DNA from: an uncultured Gelidibacter sp.
GTDB taxonomy: Bacteria > Bacteroidota > Bacteroidia > Flavobacteriales > Flavobacteriaceae
Assembly (NCBI RefSeq): GCF_947500795.1
Contig: NZ_CANMTE010000005.1
Location: 124,001-188,000, forward strand
Length of the DNA: 64,000 nucleotides
Reading direction: 5' to 3'
The translations under genes were made by a program, and so were the position numbers. The notes beneath the pieces were generated by a model. The model was given only the letters and a program-made list of their open reading frames with translations. It was not told where the DNA came from and did not search any database. Shown in pieces: positions 19,106-27,614 of the stretch. The number at the start of each line of letters is the position of its first letter. Positions within the stretch are counted from its first letter, which is position 1.

Positions 19106-22100
19106 ATGATTCCATTGAATTTTCTAGAAATTAAAAAGTACACCACTGAAAATGGTACCGACGTAGACATTCAACTGTCTTATGAGCTATTTGGTCAGCC
19201 TTTGCACGAAGCACCTATCGTATTGGTTAATCATGCGTTGACAGGAAATAGCAATGTTGCTGGAAAAGGTGGCTGGTGGTTGGATTTGATTGGTCCTGAT
19301 AAAGTGATTGACACCAGTGTGTATACTATTTTATCGTTCAATATCCCTGGAAATGGGTATGACGGATTCCTGATTGATAATTATAAAGATTTTGTTGCCC
19401 GAGATATTGCCAAACTATTTTTAGAAGGGTTGAAACAATTAAAAATCACTAAAGTTTTTGCTTTAATTGGTGGTTCATTAGGCGGCGGTATTGCTTGGGA
19501 AATGGCGTTTTTATCTCCAAAATTGGCCGAACATCTTATTCCTGTGGCAACCGATTGGAAATCGACCGACTGGCTGATTGCCAATTGTCAAATTCAAGAG
19601 CAGTTTTTAGTCAATTCCAGCAATCCTGTTCATGATGCCCGCATGCATGCCATGTTATGCTACAGAACGCCAAAATCGTTTAAAGAGCGCTTTCAACGCA
19701 GTAAAAATGACGACTTGGAAATCTTTAATGTGGAAAGTTGGTTACTACATCACGGGAATAAATTGCAGGAGCGATTTCAATTGTCTGCTTATAAACTGAT
19801 GAATCAGTTATTAAAGACTATTGATGTTACCAAAAATAATGGTGACAATGCCGATATTTTAAACACAATCCATTCGAACATCACAATTGTTGGCGTCGAT
19901 TCAGATTTGTTTTTTACGGCTGAAGAAAATCGGGAAACTCAAAAGCAACTCGCATTAACACATCCAAATGTAACTTACAGCGAAATCAATTCAGACCACG
20001 GGCATGATGCTTTTTTAATAGAATTTGAACAATTGGAAAAAATTATAGAGCCAATTTTTAGGCCTAATACAGCAAATAAAAAAATGAAAATATTAAAGTT
20101 TGGTGGAAAATCTTTAGCGAATGGTGAAGGACTACAACGTACCATCGCTATCATCAAGAAAAAAGTTGAAGACCAAGAGAAAATTGCCGTCGTTGTTTCT
20201 GCTCGTGGGAGCGCTACAGACGATTTGGAACACATCTTATTAAAAGCATCGCGACGCGAGGATTATCAAGAAGAATTTGACGCTTTTAAAACATATCAAA
20301 CAGAGCCTTTACCAACAATAGATTTTAAAGAGGAATTTGCAGCCTTAGAAAATATTTTTCACGGGGTAAGACTTTTAGGCGATTATAGCAATAAAATAAA
20401 AGCTGAGGTTTTGGCTTATGGCGAACTCCTTTCTGCTAAGTTGATTACGACTTTATTAAAGAACGATAACATTAATGCGAATTCAACCAATGCAGCAGTA
20501 CTAATAAAAACGGACGATGATTTCCTAAATGCGCAACCTAATCAAAAACTATCTCGAGAGAATGTTTTGGCACATTTCAAGAATTATAATGGCACTACAG
20601 TAAATATTGTGACTGGTTTTATTGGGTCTAATGCCAAAAACGAAACAACATTGTTAGGAAGAAATGGCAGCAATTATTCGGCGTCCTTATTGGCGAATTA
20701 TTTAGATGCTGAAGAGCTTCAAAACTATACGCATGTTAACGGAATTTACACTGCAAATCCTGACTTGGTGACTGAGGCTCAAAAAATAAGGGAATTGTCG
20801 TTTTCTGAAGCAAATGAGCTGGCCAATTTTGGTACCACGGTATTGCACGCCAAAACCATCATTCCGTTGTTGGAAAAGAATATCAAACTGCGGATTTTAA
20901 ACACTTTCAATTCAGATGATGAAGGCACGTTGATTTCTGCGAAAGCGAATTCAAAAGAAGTGACGTCTTTATCGGTTTTGGATAACGTGGCTTTATTGAA
21001 TTTGGAAGGACGTGGATTACTTGGAAAAGTGGGCGTTGACGCTCGCATATTTAAGGCATTGAGCCAACATAATATTAGTGTCAGCATTGTTTCGCAAGGC
21101 TCTTCTGAGCGTGGCATTGGTTTAGTTATTGATGCCGATAAAGCCACTCAGGCTGTGATTGCCCTTGAACGTGAATTCGAAAATGATTTTTATTCTCAAG
21201 ATGTCAATAAAATTGAGGTCATTGATGATGTATCGGTAATTTCCATTATCGGAATTGAATTGGGATCGTTTCATAAACCGTTCAACGCATTAATTAAAAA
21301 TCAAATCACACCGTTATTATTTAACAACACCGTAACGGGTAGGAATGTGAGTTTGGTAGTGCGTAAAAAGCACTTGCATAAAGCGGTTAATGTGATTCAT
21401 GGTGAAATATTTGGAGTTTCCAAAAAAATCAATATTGCCATTTTCGGACATGGTGGTGTTGGTGGTGCGCTGATCAATCAAATTCTAAAATCAAAAGATG
21501 ATATTGAAAAACGAAAAGGCATCAACTTGAATATTTTTGCAATCGCAAATTCCAAACATGTGCTTCTTAATAAAAAAGGAGCTGATGAAAACTGGCAACA
21601 TGCGTTAGCGAATACTTCAGAAAGCTACACGGTACAAGATATTATTGATTTTGCAAAAACAAACCATCTCGAGAATCTCATTGCTGTAGATAACACGGCA
21701 AGTTCTGAGTTTTATAATAATTACATTCCGCTGGTTGAGGCCGGATTTGATTTGGTGTCTTCCAATAAAATAGCCAATACCATTTCTCATGACTTTTATA
21801 CAGAACTCAGAGATAATTTAGAGCAGAACAAAAAGAATTATTTATACGAAACTACGGTTGGTGCTGGGTTGCCATTGATTGATACGATTAAATTATTACA
21901 TGAGTCTGGGGAGAACATCACCCGCATTAGAGGGGTGTTTTCAGGCACGTTAAGCTATTTGTTCAATAATTTTTCAGTTCAGGACAAACCGTTCAGTTCG
22001 ATCATTCAAGAAACTATTGATAAAGGCTTTACGGAGCCAGACCCACGAGAAGATTTCTCAGGTAATGACGTCGCCAGAAAACTATTGATATTGGCAAGGG

Positions 22101-22501
22101 AACTCGATTTGCAAAATGAGTTTACGGATATTTCTGTAGAAAATCTGATTCCTGAAGCCTATAGAGATATTACTACCGCACAGTTTTTAGAGCAATTGGA
22201 GGTATTGGACGAGAAGTTCCAGACAATAAAAGAGGAACAAAAGGAAGGTCATGTGTTGCGTTATGTAGGCGACTTATCCGGTGACCTTACAAAGGATAAA
22301 GGACATCTTGAAGTCAAATTGGTGTCGGTTCCATTGGATAGCACGTTGGGGCATATTAAAGGCTCCGATGCTATTTTTGAAATTTTTACAGAATCTTACG
22401 GCGAGCGGCCTATTGTAATCCAGGGGGCAGGAGCAGGAGCAGAGGTGACCGCTAGAGGTGTCTTTGGAGATATTTTGAGATTGTCAAAACACATTAATTA
22501 A
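19106..22501 (+). CDS. Fused homoserine O-acetyltransferase / aspartokinase / homoserine dehydrogenase
   Basis: This 1131-residue protein joins three enzymes. Residues 1-325 are a MetX-type alpha/beta hydrolase: NHALTGNSN (42-50), nucleophile Ser124 in GGSLGGGIAWE, Asp265/267 in VDSDLFF and His300 in GHDAFL. At residue 327 a complete ThrA-like part begins with MKILKFGGKSLANGEG: aspartokinase, then two ACT-like segments near 615-770 (LLNLEGRGLLGKVG, SVISIIGIELG). From about 773 (INIAIFGHGGVGGA) comes NAD(P)-dependent homoserine dehydrogenase, with GAGLPLIDTIK and GFTEPDPREDFSGNDVARK. The 805-residue ThrA part matches E. coli ThrA (820). The protein would activate aspartate, make homoserine and acetylate it for MetY. 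No stop or frameshift separates the parts. Confidence 0.93.
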   Translation: MIPLNFLEIKKYTTENGTDVDIQLSYELFGQPLHEAPIVLVNHALTGNSNVAGKGGWWLDLIGPDKVIDTSVYTILSFNIPGNGYDGFLIDNYKDFVARDIAKLFLEGLKQLKITKVFALIGGSLGGGIAWEMAFLSPKLAEHLIPVATDWKSTDWLIANCQIQEQFLVNSSNPVHDARMHAMLCYRTPKSFKERFQRSKNDDLEIFNVESWLLHHGNKLQERFQLSAYKLMNQLLKTIDVTKNNGDNADILNTIHSNITIVGVDSDLFFTAEENRETQKQLALTHPNVTYSEINSDHGHDAFLIEFEQLEKIIEPIFRPNTANKKMKILKFGGKSLANGEGLQRTIAIIKKKVEDQEKIAVVVSARGSATDDLEHILLKASRREDYQEEFDAFKTYQTEPLPTIDFKEEFAALENIFHGVRLLGDYSNKIKAEVLAYGELLSAKLITTLLKNDNINANSTNAAVLIKTDDDFLNAQPNQKLSRENVLAHFKNYNGTTVNIVTGFIGSNAKNETTLLGRNGSNYSASLLANYLDAEELQNYTHVNGIYTANPDLVTEAQKIRELSFSEANELANFGTTVLHAKTIIPLLEKNIKLRILNTFNSDDEGTLISAKANSKEVTSLSVLDNVALLNLEGRGLLGKVGVDARIFKALSQHNISVSIVSQGSSERGIGLVIDADKATQAVIALEREFENDFYSQDVNKIEVIDDVSVISIIGIELGSFHKPFNALIKNQITPLLFNNTVTGRNVSLVVRKKHLHKAVNVIHGEIFGVSKKINIAIFGHGGVGGALINQILKSKDDIEKRKGINLNIFAIANSKHVLLNKKGADENWQHALANTSESYTVQDIIDFAKTNHLENLIAVDNTASSEFYNNYIPLVEAGFDLVSSNKIANTISHDFYTELRDNLEQNKKNYLYETTVGAGLPLIDTIKLLHESGENITRIRGVFSGTLSYLFNNFSVQDKPFSSIIQETIDKGFTEPDPREDFSGNDVARKLLILARELDLQNEFTDISVENLIPEAYRDITTAQFLEQLEVLDEKFQTIKEEQKEGHVLRYVGDLSGDLTKDKGHLEVKLVSVPLDSTLGHIKGSDAIFEIFTESYGERPIVIQGAGAGAEVTARGVFGDILRLSKHIN

Positions 22502-22513
22502 TATCCTGTCCCC

Positions 22514-22559
22514 TCGAGCGCAGTCGAGAGGTTAAACTAGAGATCTCGACTGCGCTCGA
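22514..22559. repeat. 16-bp inverted repeat after the fusion gene
   Basis: TCGAGCGCAGTCGAGA (22514-22529) and TCTCGACTGCGCTCGA (22544-22559) are perfect reverse complements with a 14-nt loop. Each arm also contains the smaller palindrome CTCGA..TCGAG. No T-run follows, so it is not a standard terminator. Its GC-rich sequence suggests a dispersed REP-like intergenic element. Confidence 0.7.
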
Positions 22560-22577
22560 TCTGACTAATAAAATCAT

Positions 22578-23756
22578 ATGATGAGTAGAGAACATAAATT
22601 CGAAACGGACGCTATAAGAACTCAAATGGAACGTTCAGAATTTCAAGAACATTCCACACCGTTACATTTAACGTCAAGCTTTATTTTTGAAGATGCTGAA
22701 GACATGCGGGCGTCTTTTGCTGAAGAAAAAGAGCGAAACATCTATAGCCGGTTTACCAATCCGAACACTTCTGAATTTGTAGATAAAATGTGTAAGTTGG
22801 AAGGTGCAGAAAGTGGCTATGCATTTGCTACTGGAATGGCCGCTGTGTTTTCAACCTTTGTTGCTTTGTTAAACGCAGGAGATCACATTGTATCAGCGCG
22901 CAGTATTTTTGGATCTACCCATACCTTGTTCACCAAGTTTCTACCCAAATGGAATATAGAAACCAGTTATTTTAAAGTGGATGAAGTTGACAACATTGAA
23001 AGTTTGATTCAGCCCAACACTAAGATATTATATGTGGAAAGTCCGACAAACCCAGCAGTTGATATTCTCGATTTAGAGGTGTTGGGAATTCTCGCTAAGA
23101 AACACAATTTAATATTCGTAATCGACAATTGCTTTGCAACACCTTATTTGCAAAATCCGATCAAATTTGGTGCTGATTTAGTGATTCATTCCGCCACGAA
23201 ATTGATTGACGGTCAGGGGCGTGTGTTAGGGGGCGTTACTGTAGGACGGGCAGACTTGATGCGAGAAATCTATCTCTTTTCCAGAAATACAGGCCCTGCA
23301 TTATCGCCGTTTAACGCTTGGATTCTTTCTAAAAGTTTAGAGACGTTGGGCGTGAGGGTAGATAGACATTGTGAAAATGCATTGAAGGTAGCCGAATTCT
23401 TAGAAACGCAAAACAAAGTGGCGTTAGTTAAATATCCATTTTTAAAATCCCATCCGCAATACGCGTTGGCCAAAAAGCAAATGAAACAAGGTGGAAATGT
23501 TGTCGCGTTTGAAGTAAAAGGAGGCATAGAGGCAGGACGGCAATTTTTAAATCAATTAAAAATGCTATCACTATCGGCTAATCTAGGCGATACACGTTCT
23601 ATAGCCACGCATCCGGCAAGTACCACCCATAGTAAATTAAGCGAAGCAGACCGATTGGAAGTTGGGATTTCTGACGGATTGGTTCGAATTTCAGTGGGCT
23701 TAGAACATGTGGATGATATTATTGCTGACTTGAAACAGGCATTAGAATATGTTTAA
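22578..23756 (+). CDS. metZ: MetZ-like O-succinylhomoserine (or O-acetylhomoserine) sulfhydrylase
   Basis: This 392-residue PLP enzyme belongs to the Cys/Met metabolism family. The PLP Lys lies in HSATKLIDGQG near residue 208, and SATKLIDGQGR is characteristic of MetZ-type sulfhydrylases. IYSRFTNPNT, GDHIVSARSIFGSTHTLF and SLGDTRSIATHPASTTH-like segments are also present. The exact acyl donor cannot be decided; beside a MetX acetyltransferase an O-acetyl substrate is likely, and a gamma-synthase role remains possible. Two Met codons open the frame (22578 and 22581), and either may be used. It follows the metX fusion gene by 76 nt and precedes the Rrf2 regulator by 18 nt. Confidence 0.85.
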   Translation: MMSREHKFETDAIRTQMERSEFQEHSTPLHLTSSFIFEDAEDMRASFAEEKERNIYSRFTNPNTSEFVDKMCKLEGAESGYAFATGMAAVFSTFVALLNAGDHIVSARSIFGSTHTLFTKFLPKWNIETSYFKVDEVDNIESLIQPNTKILYVESPTNPAVDILDLEVLGILAKKHNLIFVIDNCFATPYLQNPIKFGADLVIHSATKLIDGQGRVLGGVTVGRADLMREIYLFSRNTGPALSPFNAWILSKSLETLGVRVDRHCENALKVAEFLETQNKVALVKYPFLKSHPQYALAKKQMKQGGNVVAFEVKGGIEAGRQFLNQLKMLSLSANLGDTRSIATHPASTTHSKLSEADRLEVGISDGLVRISVGLEHVDDIIADLKQALEYV

Positions 23757-23774
23757 AAAAAGTATCTTTGCGGG

Positions 23775-24188
23775 ATGCTTTCAAAAAAGACGAAATACGG
23801 AATAAAGGCTCTCACCTATCTTGCCAAGCAGGAGACAGGCGTTCCAGTATCAATTGCGACCATTTCTGAAATGGAAAATATTTCGCTTAAATTCTTAGAA
23901 AGCATTCTACTAACGCTTCGTAAAAGTGGACTGTTAGGCTCTAAAAAAGGAAAAGCTGGGGGTTACTATCTGCTTAAGGATCCAAAAGATGTTAAAATGA
24001 CCACGGTCATGAGAGTATTGGAAGGACCTATTGCCATGGTGTCTTGTGTAAGTTTAAATTATTACGAAAAGTGCGCGGACTGCCCAGATGAGACAGCATG
24101 TGCCGTACATCATCTGATGATTCGGGTGCGGGATAGTAATTTAAAAATATACGGAGAAACCTCTTTAGCCGACTTGATCAGTTATTAA
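23775..24188 (+). CDS. Rrf2 family transcriptional regulator with four cysteines
   Basis: This 137-residue DNA-binding protein has the Rrf2 winged helix at residues 1-75 (YGIKALTYLAKQ, SLKFLESILLTLRKSGLL, GKAGGYYL). Cys91, Cys100, Cys103 and Cys109 form a cluster suited to an Fe-S centre, as in IscR-like members; CymR-type members that sense cysteine metabolism belong to the same family. The position between methionine genes and the sulfate operon suggests it controls sulfur assimilation. TATCTTTG, a good -10-like element, lies only 4 nt before the ATG, so the message might be leaderless, but no fitting upstream TTG was found. Confidence 0.88.
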   Translation: MLSKKTKYGIKALTYLAKQETGVPVSIATISEMENISLKFLESILLTLRKSGLLGSKKGKAGGYYLLKDPKDVKMTTVMRVLEGPIAMVSCVSLNYYEKCADCPDETACAVHHLMIRVRDSNLKIYGETSLADLISY

Positions 24189-24265
24189 ATCCGCAAAAAA
24201 AAACTATTATTTTTATTGATTTCAGGTTGCCCTATTTAAAAATAATATTTAGGTTTGCATATTAC

Positions 24266-24282
24266 CCTACTAAATCTATAGG
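24266..24282 (+). promoter_or_regulatory. Possible operator before the sulfate-assimilation operon
   Basis: CCTACTAAATCTATAGG has CCTA and TAGG ends in dyad arrangement, with a further TTTG at 24254-24257 that could be a promoter element. It lies 32 nt before the first start codon of the cys operon and just after the Rrf2 gene. Binding by Rrf2 is an inference from position and partial symmetry. Confidence 0.3.
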
Positions 24283-24313
24283 AGTAAAGTAAAATAATAA
24301 AATAGTTATCATA

Positions 24314-24583
24314 ATGGACACGATTTTTGAATCTGATATAAGACAAGAACAAAGCGAGACTACCACAAGTACGGGTTTGGAAACTAAAGAAAATATCAAA
24401 CGAACCTTATTAAAAACCATTAGTTGGCGCGTTGTAGGAACATTGGCTACCGTGGTCATTTCCTATGTCATAACCGGGACGTTAGCCTTGGCATTTTCAA
24501 TAGGAGCAATAGAGCTGGTTTCAAAAATGGCCTTATACTTTTTTCATGAACGTGCGTGGAATACAATAAAATGGGGGAAATAA
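24314..24583 (+). CDS. DUF2061 small membrane protein
   Basis: This 89-residue protein contains a DUF2061 domain at about residues 28-88: TLLKTISWRVVGTLATVV, IGAIELVSKMALYFFHERAW. Two hydrophobic segments suggest two membrane passes. The function of the family is unknown, but members recur at the start of sulfate-assimilation operons in Bacteroidota as far as I recall. Its TAA stop overlaps the ATG of cysH (TAATG), so it is translated in the same operon and might take part in sulfate uptake. That last point is speculation. Confidence 0.85.
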   Translation: MDTIFESDIRQEQSETTTSTGLETKENIKRTLLKTISWRVVGTLATVVISYVITGTLALAFSIGAIELVSKMALYFFHERAWNTIKWGK

Positions 24584-25197
24584 TGAACATAAATATAGAA
24601 CAGATCAATTCGGAATTACGGACTAAAACGCCGTCGGAAATCATCCAATGGGCAATTGAATTTGCCAAGAATCCGGTGGTGACAACCAATTTCAGACCTT
24701 ATGAAGTTGCAATTTTGCATGCTATCACCACCGTTAAACAGGATTTGAAAGTGATCTGGTGTGATACGGGTTACAATACCCCGCAAACTTACAAACATGC
24801 TGAAATAATTATCAAACAATTGAATTTAAATATTCATTTGTACGTCCCGAAGCAGACCACTGCCCATCGGGATGTCGTATTAGGAATCCCTCATGTTGAT
24901 GATCCAAAACATAAACTTTTTACTGAGCAGGTAAAACTTGAGCCTTTTATAAGGGCTATGGCGGAGCACCAGCCTGATTTGTGGTTCACAAATTTGCGCA
25001 AAGGCCAAACGGCTTTTAGAAATAGTATTGATATTGTCTCTCAAGCGGCTGACGGAATTATAAAGGTGAGTCCATTTTACTATTGGTCAGATGAAGAGCT
25101 TAATGCGTATGTAATTGAACATAATTTGCCTAATGAGTTCAAGTATTTTGATCCAACAAAGCAATTAGAGAACAGAGAATGTGGCTTACATGCCTAA
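24583..25197 (+). CDS. cysH: Phosphoadenylyl-/adenylyl-sulfate reductase, no Fe-S motif
   Basis: This 205-residue enzyme reduces activated sulfate to sulfite. The start at 24583 is chosen because its ATG overlaps the previous stop; an upstream in-frame ATG would overlap the DUF2061 gene more. VVTTNFRPYEVAILHA is the PP-loop region (unusually T-T-N-F-R instead of S-S-S-F-G), VIWCDTGYNTPQTY follows, and the catalytic Cys sits in ECGLH at the C terminus. The CC and CxxC pairs that bind the 4Fe-4S cluster in APS reductases are missing, so it resembles the PAPS type. Yet no APS kinase is encoded here. Confidence 0.88.
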   Translation: MNINIEQINSELRTKTPSEIIQWAIEFAKNPVVTTNFRPYEVAILHAITTVKQDLKVIWCDTGYNTPQTYKHAEIIIKQLNLNIHLYVPKQTTAHRDVVLGIPHVDDPKHKLFTEQVKLEPFIRAMAEHQPDLWFTNLRKGQTAFRNSIDIVSQAADGIIKVSPFYYWSDEELNAYVIEHNLPNEFKYFDPTKQLENRECGLHA

Positions 25198-25209
25198 AAA
25201 AATAGACTT

Positions 25210-26115
25210 ATGACAAAAGATACCTCAAAAGTTAACCCGTTAGAAAATGAAGCTATTTATATCATTAGGGAAGTAGCTGCACAATTTGAAAAACCCGTCC
25301 TATTATTTTCTGGGGGGAAGGACTCTATCACATTGGTGAGATTGGCGCAAAAAGCCTTCTATCCGGCTAAAATACCGTTCCCCTTAATGCACATTGATAC
25401 CGGTCATAACTTTCCCGAGACCATCGCATTTAGAGATCGACTTGTTAAAGAGTTGGGGTTGGAATTAATTGTGAGAAATGTACAGGATTCTATTGACGAA
25501 GGAAAAGTTAAAGAGGAATCAGGCAGATATTCCAGCAGAAACAGTCTCCAAACCACAACGCTTTTAGATGCTATTGAAGAATTTAAATTTGATGCGTGTA
25601 TTGGAGGCGCCAGAAGAGATGAAGAAAAGGCGAGAGCTAAAGAACGTATTTTTTCTGTAAGGGACGATTTTGGACAATGGGACGAGAAAAATCAGCGTCC
25701 AGAATTATTTGATATGTTAAACGGTCAAATTCATTTGGGACAAAATGTACGGGTGTTTCCTATTTCTAACTGGACTGAGTTGGATGTCTGGTCTTACATC
25801 GAAAGAGAACATATTGAAATACCATCCATCTATTTTGCCCACACCAGAGAAACATTTTTAAGGGATGGATTGATTTGGTCTTCAGATGATGAGGTGGTAT
25901 ACAGAGATGAAAATGAAGTGGTTGAAGAACGATTGGTACGCTTTAGAACGGTTGGAGATATGAGTTGTACCGCTGCAGTGCTTTCAGATGCGGCTGATAT
26001 TGCTTCTGTAGTACAGGAAATCAGAGAGTCCACCATTTCAGAACGTGGAGCGCGAATTGACGATAAACGTTCAGAAGCAGCCATGGAGAAACGTAAACAA
26101 CAAGGGTACTTCTAG
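25210..26115 (+). CDS. cysD: Sulfate adenylyltransferase subunit 2
   Basis: This 301-residue catalytic subunit of ATP sulfurylase forms APS from sulfate and ATP together with CysN. It has the PP-loop VLLFSGGKDSITLVRLA near residues 34-50, MHIDTGHNFPET and CIGGARRDEEKARAKERIFS, all typical. The end, RTVGDMSCTAAV and AAMEKRKQQGYF, matches the family closely. It is 12 nt after cysH in the operon. Confidence 0.96.
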   Translation: MTKDTSKVNPLENEAIYIIREVAAQFEKPVLLFSGGKDSITLVRLAQKAFYPAKIPFPLMHIDTGHNFPETIAFRDRLVKELGLELIVRNVQDSIDEGKVKEESGRYSSRNSLQTTTLLDAIEEFKFDACIGGARRDEEKARAKERIFSVRDDFGQWDEKNQRPELFDMLNGQIHLGQNVRVFPISNWTELDVWSYIEREHIEIPSIYFAHTRETFLRDGLIWSSDDEVVYRDENEVVEERLVRFRTVGDMSCTAAVLSDAADIASVVQEIRESTISERGARIDDKRSEAAMEKRKQQGYF

Positions 26116-26228
26116 TATTAAGAAGTTAGTACAAAGAATTAAGTACGAAATGAATTATCAGTAAAACATATAAGTATAAAGTGCGTAAAATCTTAATACA
26201 ACCTACTTAATACTTAATACTAAAAAAT

Positions 26229-27476
26229 ATGGAAGTTTTAAAAATTGCAACAGCAGGAAGTGTAGATGACGGAAAAAGCACTTTAATTGGAAGAATCCTC
26301 TACGATACAAAATCATTAACGAGTGATAAACTCGAAGCCATAGAGAAAACTAGCAAACAAAAAGGTTACGATTATCTCGATTTTTCTTTGGCTACGGATG
26401 GATTGGTAGCGGAAAGAGAACAGGGCATCACCATTGATGTGGCGCACATCTATTTCTCCACACAAACCAAGAGTTATATCATAGCCGATACCCCTGGCCA
26501 TGTAGAATACACAAGAAATATGGTTACAGGCGCTTCTACTTCACAAGCGGCCATCATTTTAATTGATGCCAGAAAAGGCGTTATTGAACAAACCAACCGT
26601 CATTTCTTTATTAATAATTTATTGCGGGTCAAAGAGGTGATCGTGGCGATTAATAAAATGGATTTGGTCGATTTTTCTGAAGACATCTATAACAAGATCA
26701 AGGCTGATTTTGAAATCTTGATGCAGAAACGGGATTATCAAGATCAGAACATCACCTTCATTCCGGTAAGTGCGTTAAAAGGTGATAATGTCGTGCATAA
26801 ATCTAAAAACACGCCATGGTACAAAGGACAAACCTTGTTGGAGCACTTTGAACTGTTAGATACTGAAGATGTTTATAATGTAGGGACTCCAAGATTTCCT
26901 GTGCAATATGTGATCAGGCCCAAAACGGAAGAATTCCATGATTTCAGGGGCTATGCGGGCAAAGTATATGGAGGTGAATTAAGTGTTGGTGACGAGGTGG
27001 TTGCTTTGCCATCACAAACCAAGTCAAAAATAAAAGAGATTTATCTGTATGACCAATCTTACCAAACGGCTTCAAGACGCTCTTCAGTGACCATTACTTT
27101 AGAAGATGATATCAATGTGAGTAGAGGGGATATGTTAGTGAAAGTTGACGACTTGCCAACTATTGACAAACAGTTTACCGCGACCATTTCTTGGATGGAT
27201 TCGCAAAATTTAGTTACGGGAAATAAATATGTGTTACAACACGGCGTGAATAAAGTCCTGGCAAAGGTAGATGTCATCCACCATAAGATTCATCCAGACT
27301 ATTCAGGCATTGAAGAACATATAAGTGCCTTAGGGATGAATGATATCGCCTCTGTCACATTTAAGTTGAATAAGTCCATATTTTTCGACCCTTTCAAAAA
27401 TCACAGGACCAATGGCTCGTTTATTTTAATCGATTCACAATCCAATAATACCGTTGGTGCGGGTTTTATTCAGTAA
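26229..27476 (+). CDS. cysN: Sulfate adenylyltransferase subunit 1 (GTPase)
   Basis: This 415-residue GTPase drives APS synthesis with CysD. The P-loop is GSVDDGKST (residues 10-18), G3 is DTPGHVEYTRNM near residue 86, and G4 is NKMD near residue 142. EF-Tu-like beta domains follow. It ends after the GTPase and beta domains, so there is no fused CysC APS kinase. A 113-nt AT-rich gap separates it from cysD and contains AGTATTAAG (26114-26122) with its inverted copy CTTAATACT (26213-26221). Confidence 0.95.
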   Translation: MEVLKIATAGSVDDGKSTLIGRILYDTKSLTSDKLEAIEKTSKQKGYDYLDFSLATDGLVAEREQGITIDVAHIYFSTQTKSYIIADTPGHVEYTRNMVTGASTSQAAIILIDARKGVIEQTNRHFFINNLLRVKEVIVAINKMDLVDFSEDIYNKIKADFEILMQKRDYQDQNITFIPVSALKGDNVVHKSKNTPWYKGQTLLEHFELLDTEDVYNVGTPRFPVQYVIRPKTEEFHDFRGYAGKVYGGELSVGDEVVALPSQTKSKIKEIYLYDQSYQTASRRSSVTITLEDDINVSRGDMLVKVDDLPTIDKQFTATISWMDSQNLVTGNKYVLQHGVNKVLAKVDVIHHKIHPDYSGIEEHISALGMNDIASVTFKLNKSIFFDPFKNHRTNGSFILIDSQSNNTVGAGFIQ

Positions 27477-27614
27477 AAATTTCACTCCCACAAAATCGGA
27501 ATTAGCTGGTTTTATAAAACAGATTACTAACAATATTCTCGCTTACCCGAGTTAGAATTCCTTCCTGAGCCTGCATCAACCGCAGTCAAAATGGACGGTT
27601 AATAGGGACTTTTT

